Assembly: GCA_902364975.1 (NCBI GenBank)
Contig: CABJFQ010000004.1
Location: 95,313-159,312, forward strand
From: Coriobacteriaceae bacterium
Lineage (GTDB): Bacteria; Actinomycetota; Coriobacteriia; Coriobacteriales; Coriobacteriaceae
Length of the DNA: 64,000 nt
Direction of reading: 5' to 3'
Shown here: piece after piece, positions 37,380-44,267 of the stretch
Position numbering within the stretch: position 1 is the first letter of the stretch
How the letters are laid out: each line of letters begins with the position of its first letter
Notes under the pieces: model-generated
What the model was told of the DNA's origin: nothing
The model's database searches: none
What the model saw: the letters and a program-made list of their open reading frames with translations, nothing else
Translations under genes and position numbers: made by a program

Positions 37380-38258
37380 ATGCTTTCAGACACCACCGCA
37401 CCTGCAGAGGGGCTTCAGGACAAACTCACAGCGCTCGAGCAGCTGCTTTTGGCATACGGACGCGTCGCCATCGGCTTTTCCGGTGGCGTCGACAGCAGCT
37501 TTTTGGCCGCAGTCTGCGCCCGCATCATGCCCGCCAGCACGCTTCTCGTTCACCTCACCACGCCGCTCATCGGCACGCCCGAGCAGGCTTCGTTTGAGCG
37601 GGCGATTGACGGGCAGGCCGATGAGGGGCCGCATTTTAAGCTCCCCGTGCTCAACCTCTCGGTCGATCAACTGCAGCTCCCCCAGGTAGCCTGCAACGAC
37701 GCCGACCGCTGCTACCACTGCAAGCGCGCCGGCTTTACCGCCATCGTCAACCACGCCAGGTCGCTGGGCTTTCCCACCGTCATCGACGGCAGCAACGCAA
37801 GCGACCGCAGCGACTACCGCCCCGGCATGCGCGCCGCCCAGGAGCTCGGCGTGCGCTCGCCGCTTATGGAGGTCGGCTTTACCAAGGACGAAGAGCGCGA
37901 GCTGCTGCGCGCCTGGGGCTATCCCGTCTGGAACCTGCCGGCAGGAGCCTGTCTGGCCACGCGCGTCCCCACGGGCGAGGAGCTCACACGCGAGAAGGTC
38001 GATGTGATTCGCGCCTGCGAGGACTACCTGCACGACCTTGGCCTGGACCAGGTCCGCGCGCGCTTGGTCGGCGGCTGCATGCATATCGAGGCCGCGCCGG
38101 CAGACGTTTCCAAGATTGCCGCCCTCGGCAACACCGCGGTCAACGACGGGGGCAAGGCCCCGCTTCCTGCCGCCATCGAATCTGCCCTGCGCAACCTAGG
38201 CTGCGGTCATATCTCCCCCGAGGTCACCCCCTACATCCACGGCAACATGAATCAATAG
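37380..38258 (+). CDS. larE: LarE-type ATP-dependent sulfur transferase
   Basis: The 292-aa protein starts with a PP-loop ATPase core (SGGVDS at 34-39), which adenylates a carboxylate, and continues with the LarE-specific text DGSNASDRSDYRPGMRAAQE. Cys191 in GACLATR matches the sacrificial Cys of LarE. Cys105, Cys111 and Cys114 (CNDADRCYHC) could hold an Fe-S cluster, as in LarE forms that do not consume their own sulfur. LarE turns the carboxylates of the nicotinic acid mononucleotide-derived precursor into thiocarboxylates for the nickel-pincer cofactor of lactate racemase-like enzymes. larB, larC and larA are not in the window. ATG 37380 has only a weak ribosome binding site (AAGGATC). It is divergent from HAD copy 1. 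Confidence 0.9.
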   Translation: MLSDTTAPAEGLQDKLTALEQLLLAYGRVAIGFSGGVDSSFLAAVCARIMPASTLLVHLTTPLIGTPEQASFERAIDGQADEGPHFKLPVLNLSVDQLQLPQVACNDADRCYHCKRAGFTAIVNHARSLGFPTVIDGSNASDRSDYRPGMRAAQELGVRSPLMEVGFTKDEERELLRAWGYPVWNLPAGACLATRVPTGEELTREKVDVIRACEDYLHDLGLDQVRARLVGGCMHIEAAPADVSKIAALGNTAVNDGGKAPLPAAIESALRNLGCGHISPEVTPYIHGNMNQ

Positions 38259-38270
38259 CGCATCCCAAAT

Positions 38271-38339
38271 AAGTTGCGGTGGAATAGTTCCTGTTTTGCG
38301 GCCTATCGGGCCCAAACAGGAACTATTCCACCGCAACTT
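38271..38339. repeat. 69-bp palindrome with perfect 26-bp arms (TTGCGGTGGAATA family)
   Basis: AAGTTGCGGTGGAATAGTTC (left arm, 38271-38296) pairs without mismatch with 38314-38339. The 17-base loop contains GCGGCC and GGGCCC. The outer arm matches the element at 14994. It begins 12 bases after the larE stop and may end its transcript, but has no T-run. Confidence 0.85.
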
Positions 38340-38363
38340 CGTTTGATGGGCATTGACCCGCAG

Positions 38364-38398
38364 ACCTGCCAAAAAGGGACAGGTTTATTTTGGCAGGT
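38364..38398. repeat. Palindrome, GGGACAGGTTTA type (copy 2)
   Basis: ACCTGCCAAAA and TTTTGGCAGGT flank AGGGACAGGTTTA, followed by TATCTGGGAAAA. It is nearly identical to 39616 and to the reverse of 33716. Confidence 0.85.
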
Positions 38399-38427
38399 TT
38401 TATCTGGGAAAATGTCGCAAGACAACT

Positions 38428-38721
38428 GCCTCTCTAGCACCCCTCTAACTTCGAGAGGCACTTGAGAGGCGTCTCGGCCGCACCTACTTTTTCCGATAGC
38501 GGCGGTTACAGCTCGTCGATGAACCCATTACTTCAATGAGTCCTTTATCCGGCAGCATTGGCATTCCGTCTCTCTAAACCAATAGATTTATCTCTCTAAC
38601 TTTAGAGAGATAAGCACTTTGTTTTAGAGAGACCTTTAGAGAGATATAACGAATTCGCTGCTAGATTACCTAAGGCTGTCTCTCTAACCGACTTTATCTT
38701 TAGAGAGACATTTAGAGAGAC
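38428..38721. repeat. Cluster of TCTCTCTAA / TTTAGAGAGA repeats
   Basis: Three degenerate units lie in ~300 bases. Each has TCTCTCTAA-like words followed by one or more reversed words (TTTAGAGAGA), so many alternative hairpins are possible. Clear copies occur around 38571, 38590, 38602, 38622, 38635, 38679 and 38698-38721. The surrounding DNA is AT-rich. There is no gene in 38259-38736; it holds two palindromes and this cluster. Confidence 0.65.
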
Positions 38722-38736
38722 GAGCGCGACCCCTCT

Positions 38737-38856
38737 AATGAATGGAACACCGCAGCCGACAGCTACGGCATCGGCGCCCAGATCGCCGAGCGCGCCAGCA
38801 CCCAGGCAAGCAGCTGCGTCGAAGCCACCGTCATCGACCTCGGCGCGCACCTTTAG
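38737..38856 (+). pseudogene. Remnant of a LacI-family regulator gene (internal deletion)
   Basis: In frame 38737-38856 the translation starts NEWNTAADSYGIGAQIAER and ends DLGAHL with a TAG stop. The first part matches the effector domain of the LacI protein encoded at 33802 (GEWNTAADGYSIGAQIAER). The second matches that protein's last ~20 residues (STQ...DINLGAYL). Roughly 130 residues between them and everything upstream are missing, and no start codon or HTH is present. The stop codon overlaps that of HAD copy 2. It is a relic of a gene related to 33802, left at the edge of the HAD duplication. Confidence 0.8.
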
Positions 38857-39503
38857 CGCACGGCCTTGACCGCCGCTTTCAGATCGAACAGCGTATCGAG
38901 AACGGCCTCGCAGCCATCCGCCACGTCCTGCGGCAGCGGCACAATATCGGGCACAGCAAAGACATGGCAGCCGGCCGTGATACCCGAGACGCAGCCGTTG
39001 CGAGAATCCTCGACCACGGCGCACTCTTCGGGAGCAAAGCCCGCGCGCTCGCAAGCGAGCAGGTAAATTGCGGGGTCGGGCTTGCCATATGCGACGTCCT
39101 CGCCGAAGGTCACCGTTTCAAACTTGTCAAAGAGGCCGACCGTCTTAAGGTTGCGCTCGGCCGCAACGCGGCGCGACGACGTCGCAAGGCCCACGTGATA
39201 GCCCGCAGCCAGCAGCTCGTCGAGACACTCGGCGGCGCCGGCCTTAAGCTCCAGGTCGGTCTTGGCCATCTCGGTGTGTAGCTCAATGTTGCGGGCAAAA
39301 ATCGCGTCGGCGGTTTCGCCCTTGCCGTAATGCGCCTCAAGGATGTCCTTAACATCGGCATTCGAACGGCCGATAAACTGATGGATTAACGCATCATCAA
39401 TCGCGATCCCCAGCTCAGCGGCGCCCACCCTCCATGCCCTCATGTCCAAACGCTCGGTATCGATCAGCGTTCCGTCCATGTCAAAAATAACAGCCTTGAT
39501 CAT
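38853..39503 (-). CDS. HAD-superfamily phosphatase, copy 2
   Basis: ATG 39503 follows AAGGGGCC. The 216 aa align end to end with copy 1 without gaps. All HAD motifs are kept (FDMDGTLID, GLATSSR, GKPDPAIYL, VVEDSRNG). Differences gather in the cap domain (e.g. ERLDMRAWRVGAAELGIAID, and FARNIELHTEMAKTD in place of YRRHKEIRDEMVKTD), where substrate choice is made, so the copies may have diverged in specificity. The matching upstream region shows that the promoter was duplicated too. Its stop codon overlaps the LacI remnant. It lies downstream of the PTS/transketolase operon but behind that operon's terminator and with its own promoter. Confidence 0.93.
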   Translation of the reverse strand: MIKAVIFDMDGTLIDTERLDMRAWRVGAAELGIAIDDALIHQFIGRSNADVKDILEAHYGKGETADAIFARNIELHTEMAKTDLELKAGAAECLDELLAAGYHVGLATSSRRVAAERNLKTVGLFDKFETVTFGEDVAYGKPDPAIYLLACERAGFAPEECAVVEDSRNGCVSGITAGCHVFAVPDIVPLPQDVADGCEAVLDTLFDLKAAVKAVR

Positions 39504-39558
39504 ATCGGCCCCTTCATCGGCTTGCGTTACCGCAAATCTACTGCACGTCACAAACTTG

Positions 39559-39573
39559 TATATAACGTATATA
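39559..39573. promoter_or_regulatory. Dyad upstream of HAD copy 2
   Basis: TATATAACGTATATA, identical to 37268-37282, inside a ~70-base stretch shared by both HAD upstream regions (to CTTATGAC). Confidence 0.5.
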
Positions 39574-39615
39574 TCATATTGTACTTTCGTTACATAGACA
39601 GAAGCCTTATGACGT

Positions 39616-39652
39616 AACCTGCCAAAAAGGGACAGGTTTATTTTGGCAGGTT
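39616..39652. repeat. Palindrome, GGGACAGGTTTA type (copy 3)
   Basis: AACCTGCCAAAA and TTTTGGCAGGTT flank AGGGACAGGTTTA, then TATCTGGGGAAACGC. It begins where the similarity between the two HAD upstream regions ends, so it may mark a duplication breakpoint. Confidence 0.85.
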
Positions 39653-39672
39653 TTATCTGGGGAAACGCAAAC

Positions 39673-39705
39673 AGGGCCGCGACACCTATATGGCGTCGCG
39701 GCCCT
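39673..39705 (-). terminator. Terminator of the PTS/transketolase operon
   Basis: AGGGCCGCGAC pairs perfectly with GTCGCGGCCCT. It lies 42 bases after the stop of the last gene (EIIA). On the plus strand it is followed by TTTT. Confidence 0.7.
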
Positions 39706-39747
39706 TTTCCTTGGAGAAGGATCGATTGATTGAACGGGATGACCGTT

Positions 39748-40200
39748 CTAGTCTTCGAGTCCGCTATTGATGAGCTCCGCAATCTCAACGGGATCGGTGC
39801 TTTCGCGCACCTTGTCACGGAAGTCGGCATCCATCAGCATCACGGCAGCCTTGGAGAGCAGACGCAGGTGCGTAGTTCCAGCTTCGCCGGCGGGCACGTA
39901 CAGTGCGAGCGCAACATCGACGGGCACCCCATCGAAACTCGGCCACTCGACGGGCTCGGCCAGTTTGAGCACGGCAACGCCCGGCGTATGGATCGCGTCG
40001 CTCTTGGCATGCGGAACGGCAAAACCGGCGACGAGGCCAGTCTCGGCCTCGTTTTCGCGAGCAATAAAAGCCGCCTCTACAGCAGATGCGTCATCGGCAA
40101 AACCAAGCTCAACAGCCTGCTCGGACAGATAATGCAGCGCGTCCTCGCGCGAGGCGGCGGCGTAGCCAATCGTCACTTGGTTGGCAGATACAAACCCCAT
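39748..40200 (-). CDS. PTS EIIA component, fructose/mannitol type
   Basis: This 150-aa stand-alone EIIA domain has the phosphorylation-site His in GFAVPHAKSDAI (about His66) and typical text LSEQAVELGFADDASAVEAA and DADFRDKVREST. It takes the phosphoryl group from HPr and passes it to EIIB of the same system. It is the last gene of the operon, 12 bases after the transketolase C subunit; its EIIBC partner is the first gene, 4 kb away. ATG 40200 with GGAAGG upstream. EI and HPr are encoded elsewhere. Confidence 0.93.
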   Translation of the reverse strand: MGFVSANQVTIGYAAASREDALHYLSEQAVELGFADDASAVEAAFIARENEAETGLVAGFAVPHAKSDAIHTPGVAVLKLAEPVEWPSFDGVPVDVALALYVPAGEAGTTHLRLLSKAAVMLMDADFRDKVRESTDPVEIAELINSGLED

Positions 40201-40212
40201 GGAAAACCTTCC

Positions 40213-41151
40213 TTACAACACGGACCTGACCGCGGCTTCGATGCCGTCGGCGTCCAAACCGTACTTGTGCAGCAAATCGACCGCAGGGCCGGACTCGCCA
40301 TATACATCGCGCACGCCGACGCGTCGCATCGGCACCGGATGCTGTTCCGCGAGCACCGAGGCCACGGCCTCGCCAAGACCGCCGATAATCGAATGCTCCT
40401 CGGCGGTGACCACGCGACCAGTCTTCTTGGCGCTGGCAACCACCAGGCGCTCATCAAGCGGCTTGATCGTGTGCATGTTGATGACCTCGGCGTCGATACC
40501 ATCGGCAGCGAGCGCCTCGGCAGCCTCAAGCGCCTCGGCGACCATGAGGCCACAAGCGACGATGGTCACATCGGACCCCTCGCGCACGACCACGCCGCGA
40601 CCAATCTTGAACTCATAGTCCTCGCGGTCGTTGATAACCGGTGTTGCCAGGCGGCCGAAGCGCATGTAGACCGGCCCCTCAAACTCATAGGCGGCGCGCA
40701 CGCAAGCGCGAGCCTCGATGTCATCGGCGGGGACGATCACCGTCATGCCCGGAATCGTGCGCATGAGCGCGATATCCTCGCAGCACTGATGCGTAGCGCC
40801 GTCTTCACCGACCGAGATGCCCGCATGCGTAGCGCCAATTTTGACGTTGAGGTGCGGATAGCCGATGGAGTTACGCACTTGCTCATACGCACGACCGGCG
40901 GCGAACATGGCAAAGGTGCTCGCAAAGGCGACGCGACCCGTGGTCGCAATGCCGGCGGCAAGCCCCATCAAGTTGCTCTCGGCAATGCCGGCGTCGTAGA
41001 AGCGCTCAGGGTGAGCGGCCTTAAACTTACCGGTCTGTGTGGCGGCGGCCAGGTCGGCATCGAGCACTACAAAGTCATCGCGCTCATTGCCCAGCTCGAC
41101 AAGTGCCTCGCCGTAGCTAACGCGCGTGGCGACCTTCTTGACGTCTGCCAT
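40213..41151 (-). CDS. Transketolase, C-terminal subunit
   Basis: The 312-aa protein corresponds to the pyrimidine-binding and C-terminal domains of transketolase. It has ERFYDAGIAESNLMGLAAGI (the Glu that activates thiamine diphosphate), AFASTFAMFAAGRAYEQVRN and GEDGATHQCCEDIALMR, followed by the regulatory domain. It pairs with the N subunit in front of it, with TAATG overlap, to make the active enzyme. That enzyme moves two-carbon ketol units between sugar phosphates. Split transketolases are common in Actinobacteria and archaea and in catabolic operons such as those for apiose or sulfoquinovose. The sugar served here is unknown. Confidence 0.95.
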   Translation of the reverse strand: MADVKKVATRVSYGEALVELGNERDDFVVLDADLAAATQTGKFKAAHPERFYDAGIAESNLMGLAAGIATTGRVAFASTFAMFAAGRAYEQVRNSIGYPHLNVKIGATHAGISVGEDGATHQCCEDIALMRTIPGMTVIVPADDIEARACVRAAYEFEGPVYMRFGRLATPVINDREDYEFKIGRGVVVREGSDVTIVACGLMVAEALEAAEALAADGIDAEVINMHTIKPLDERLVVASAKKTGRVVTAEEHSIIGGLGEAVASVLAEQHPVPMRRVGVRDVYGESGPAVDLLHKYGLDADGIEAAVRSVL

Positions 41152-41981
41152 TAGAGCTCCTCCCCTGCTGCTGCGAGCTCGGCCATGGCCTGCTCAAACT
41201 GTTCATCGTTGGGCGCCTTGCCGTGCCAGCCCACCTGGTTTTCCATAAAGGAGACGCCCTTGCCCTTCACCGTCTCGGCGATAATGGCCACAGGCGAGAC
41301 GCTCACTTTGCGAGCCTCGGCAAAGGCGGCGGCAATCTGCGCCATGTCGTTACCGTCGGCGAGCTCGATCACATGCCACTTAAAAGCGCGGAACTTGTCG
41401 GCAAGTGGCATAGCCGAGTTAACTTCGTCGATACTGCCGTCAATTTGCAGGCCATTATGATCGACGATAGCGACGAGGTTATCCAGGTCGTGGTTGCCGG
41501 CGAACATGGCCGCCTCCCACACCTGGCCCTCCTCGCACTCGCCGTCGCCCAACAGCGTGTAGACGCGGTAGCTGTCACCCCAGTGCTTTGCGGCGAGCGC
41601 CATTCCAACCGCGGCGGAGATACCCTGACCGAGCGATCCGGTGGACATATCGATGCCTGGGGTATCGTTCATGTTGGGATGGCCCTGCAGTCGGCTGCCA
41701 ATATGGCGGAGCGTCTCGAGCTCTTCGACGGGAAAATAGCCGCGATTTGCCAACACCGAATACAGGCCCGGCGCCGCGTGACCCTTGGAGAGCACAAAGC
41801 GGTCGCGATCGGCCTTGTGAGGGTCGGCAGGATCGATATTCATTTCCTCAAAGTACAGATACGTCATGATGTCGGCTGCACCGAGCGATCCACCCGGATG
41901 TCCCGACTTGGCCGCGTGAACCGCAGTCACGACACCCTTCCTGACCTCATTGGCGACCTTCGCCAGCTCCTGGTTGGTCAT
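41151..41981 (-). CDS. Transketolase, N-terminal subunit
   Basis: ATG 41981 follows AGAGGAA. The 276-aa protein is the thiamine-diphosphate pyrophosphate-binding half: KSGHPGGSLGAADIMTYLYF, TGSLGQGISAAVGMA and the GDGECEEGQVWEAA...N metal-binding motif. Its stop overlaps the start of the C subunit (TAATG), keeping the two in equal amounts. It lies 64 bases downstream of the transaldolase gene. Together they rearrange C3-C7 sugar phosphates. Confidence 0.95.
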   Translation of the reverse strand: MTNQELAKVANEVRKGVVTAVHAAKSGHPGGSLGAADIMTYLYFEEMNIDPADPHKADRDRFVLSKGHAAPGLYSVLANRGYFPVEELETLRHIGSRLQGHPNMNDTPGIDMSTGSLGQGISAAVGMALAAKHWGDSYRVYTLLGDGECEEGQVWEAAMFAGNHDLDNLVAIVDHNGLQIDGSIDEVNSAMPLADKFRAFKWHVIELADGNDMAQIAAAFAEARKVSVSPVAIIAETVKGKGVSFMENQVGWHGKAPNDEQFEQAMAELAAAGEEL

Positions 41982-42045
41982 ACGAATTCCTCTCTTGAGA
42001 ACAACCCCGGCACCGGATGGCGCGATGCCGAGGGCAACCCGGTCG

Positions 42046-42729
42046 TTAAGCCTGAGCGACGACCTTCTGCCAGTCAGCCTCAAAAGAGGCGAGGCCCTGG
42101 TCGGTCAGCGGGTGATGCAGGCACTTCTTGAGAGCGGCCATGGGCACGGTCGCGATGTCGGCACCAAGAAGAGCCGCCTGGGTCACGTGGTTGGGCGTGC
42201 GGACCGAAGCGGTGATGATCTCGACGGTGTCGTCGACGTTCTTGCCGGTCCAGTCATAGTTCTTGATGCATGTCACGACATTGTCGAGCTGCGAGATGCC
42301 GTCCTCGGCGATGTCGTCAAAGCGGCCGACAAACGGGCTGATGTAGCGGGCACCGGCGTTGGCGGCCATGAGGGCCTGCGTCGGCGAGAAAACAAGCGTC
42401 ATGTTGACGCGCACGCCCGCATCGGCCAGGGCGCGGCAGGCGGCGAGGCCGGCCTCGCACACGGGAAGCTTGACCACGATGTTGGGAGCCAGGGCGGCAA
42501 GACGCTTGCCCTCCTCGATCATGCCCTCGGCAGTGGTCGCGGTGGACTCAGCAGACACGGGCAGGCCCTCGCAGAGCTCGGCAATCTTGAGCATATGGGG
42601 CTCAAAGTCGGCGAGCTTGCCGCCGGTCTTGGCGTACAGGGACGGGTTGGTGGTGACGCCGGCAAGGCAGCCCCAGCTCTTGGCCTCGGCGATCTCGTCA
42701 AGGTTGGCGGTATCGATAAAGAACTTCAT
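42046..42729 (-). CDS. Transaldolase of the TalC / fructose-6-phosphate aldolase type
   Basis: ATG 42729 follows AAGGAG. The 227-aa enzyme is a short class of (beta/alpha)8 transaldolase: MKFFIDTANLDEIAEAKSWG, GVTTNPSLYAK and the Schiff-base Lys in NIVVKLPV, with SPFVGRFDDIAEDG later. Members either transfer dihydroxyacetone between sugar phosphates (true TalC) or split fructose 6-phosphate to dihydroxyacetone and glyceraldehyde 3-phosphate (FSA). The choice depends on a few residues and is not decided here. The neighbouring transketolase favours the transaldolase role. Confidence 0.94.
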   Translation of the reverse strand: MKFFIDTANLDEIAEAKSWGCLAGVTTNPSLYAKTGGKLADFEPHMLKIAELCEGLPVSAESTATTAEGMIEEGKRLAALAPNIVVKLPVCEAGLAACRALADAGVRVNMTLVFSPTQALMAANAGARYISPFVGRFDDIAEDGISQLDNVVTCIKNYDWTGKNVDDTVEIITASVRTPNHVTQAALLGADIATVPMAALKKCLHHPLTDQGLASFEADWQKVVAQA

Positions 42730-42766
42730 GGTGCAAACTCCTTCTAAGGAATCCAAAACTCAAAAA

Positions 42767-42797
42767 ATAGGACAAAGGGGATGTCCCTTTGTCCTAT
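42767..42797. repeat. Palindrome, GACAAAGGGG/GTCCC variant
   Basis: ATAGGACAAAGGG pairs perfectly with CCCTTTGTCCTAT around GATGT. It has the same design as 21834. It lies in the 125-bp gap between the GatZ-like and transaldolase genes, just upstream of the latter's ribosome binding site. Confidence 0.75.
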
Positions 42798-42799
42798 GT

Positions 42800-42835
42800 G
42801 CCGGGCCTGCAGCTGGGACATGCCCCAGGCCCGGC
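42800..42835 (-). terminator. GC hairpin inside the sugar operon
   Basis: GCCGGGCCTG pairs perfectly with CAGGCCCGGC, with CTGGGACATGCCCCAG inside (again a GGGAC core). There is no T-run, so it may act as a partial terminator or mRNA-stabilising stem between operon genes. Confidence 0.5.
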
Positions 42836-42854
42836 GTCGTGTAGGAAAAGCTAC

Positions 42855-44123
42855 TTAGAGAGCCTTCTCGATGCGGCTCGTGACGCCCTTGAGGTTAAGA
42901 CCGACGACGTACTGCTTGATCGGGCGCTTGATGTGCTCGATCACAAAGCGCTTGCCGTCAATGTCCTGGGCAGCGAGGTTGCGATAGAGCTTCTCGACCT
43001 GCTCCTTGACCTCGGGATCGTTGAACGCGTAGTGGCCGGAGACATCCAGAATCTTCAGGCTGAGCTCGTCGTCGGCCAGAATGTCGTCAACCTGCAGGTT
43101 GACATCGTCGCCGGTCATCCACTTGCGCCAGCGCTCGGTCTTGATGGCCTTGACCAGCAGCGTGTGATACAGATCGGAGGGATCGTCGCACAGGCCGTTG
43201 TCGACCAGAATCTGCTCGGTAGCGCAGAGCTTGAGGTAAGCGCGGGTCTCCTCGGTGCCGTACTGAGGGGCGACATTGGAAGCGGTCACGTGTGCCGGGA
43301 TGTGCTCGAGCAGCGTCGCGTCGTCCAGGTAGTCGGCGTTGTGCTCCTTCAGGCCCACGCCGTAGCGCTTGGCCATGTCGGCGAGCTCGCGGGCATTCTT
43401 AAAGTTGTAATGACCGACCTGCTCGGTCCAACGGGTGAGCGTACCGGTCTGGCCGACGATAAAGGTGGGCATGGGGCAGCCGCGCTTCTCGAGCTCGGGC
43501 TGCAGCTGAGAAATGAACTCCTCGTACTTGTCGGTGGAGGTCAGGCCGCCATTGGTCTCCTCGGTACCGACCTCATAGGCAACCTCGGGCAGGTTATGCT
43601 CGCGACGGTACTGCTCAAGATAGTCGATAAGATCGATCGTGCGGCGAAGCACCACGTCGAGCGGAATAACCTTGCCGATCTGATAGGGGTCCTTGGTGGG
43701 GTCGACCATCAGCAGGTCAAAGCCTGCCTCCATGTCGGCGACAAAGGACTTGCGGGCGAGCTCCATGGCCTCGTCCTCGGGCAGGTGGGCGTTACGCTCC
43801 TCGTCGCGCTGCCACGGACCGCCGTGATCGCGGCACAGGTAGTACGGACCGGTATAGCCCACCTCGTCGGCAACCTTCTTAATGTCGGCGGCAAAGCGCG
43901 TCTGGTCCCAACCGTTGACGTAGCCGGCGCCCATCTCGTCCATATCGACCTGGTTGCGGCTAGCGATAAACATGGGCGGGAAATCCTCGTCCTTGGCAAG
44001 CTCGAACACGGCCTGAATCAGGTTGGGGCTCATGGGGCCAATGCCGACCATGGTTGCGTGATCGCCGCTGTCCTGCAGCTTGAGCATGCCCTGAACGGCC
44101 TGGCGGATGGTGAGGTTGGACAT
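42855..44123 (-). CDS. GatZ/KbaZ-family protein (sugar-phosphate epimerase or aldolase subunit)
   Basis: ATG 44123 follows AGAAGGAG. The 422-aa TIM-barrel protein belongs to PF08013. Visible text: YYLCRDHGGPWQRDEE with conserved His and Asp, EVGTEETNGGL, VGQTGTLTRWTEQVGHYNF and EHNADYLDD. Classical members are called non-catalytic subunits of tagatose-bisphosphate aldolase; other members have been reported as C4-epimerases of tagaturonate or of tagatose/fructose 6-phosphate. No GatY/KbaY class II aldolase is encoded beside it, which favours an independent enzyme here. It lies between EIIBC and the transaldolase, so it probably acts on the imported sugar phosphate and delivers fructose 6-phosphate or a similar ketose phosphate. 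Confidence 0.88.
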   Translation of the reverse strand: MSNLTIRQAVQGMLKLQDSGDHATMVGIGPMSPNLIQAVFELAKDEDFPPMFIASRNQVDMDEMGAGYVNGWDQTRFAADIKKVADEVGYTGPYYLCRDHGGPWQRDEERNAHLPEDEAMELARKSFVADMEAGFDLLMVDPTKDPYQIGKVIPLDVVLRRTIDLIDYLEQYRREHNLPEVAYEVGTEETNGGLTSTDKYEEFISQLQPELEKRGCPMPTFIVGQTGTLTRWTEQVGHYNFKNARELADMAKRYGVGLKEHNADYLDDATLLEHIPAHVTASNVAPQYGTEETRAYLKLCATEQILVDNGLCDDPSDLYHTLLVKAIKTERWRKWMTGDDVNLQVDDILADDELSLKILDVSGHYAFNDPEVKEQVEKLYRNLAAQDIDGKRFVIEHIKRPIKQYVVGLNLKGVTSRIEKAL

Positions 44124-44188
44124 TTTGTTCTCCTTCTCCAGAGGATTTTTGACAAAAGTTCCCTGGGACCCAGATGTGGGCCCTATCA

Positions 44189-44248
44189 GTGCGGATGGAT
44201 TTTGTTGTGTAGGGGCGGTTGTGCGGAGTCAAATCCATCCCTCCGCAC
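44189..44248. repeat. 60-bp imperfect palindrome between EIIBC and the GatZ-like gene
   Basis: GTGCGGATGGATTT pairs with AAATCCATCCCTCCGCAC with a small bulge. The outer TGCGG arms recall the TTGCGGTGGAATA family. It probably tunes read-through within the operon. Confidence 0.6.
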
Positions 44249-44267
44249 AGCCGGAGTCCTTAAAGGT

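Noticed and set aside
38428..38721. CRISPR array
   Set aside because: The words are ~10 bases, in both orientations, with irregular spacing, and no cas genes are nearby.
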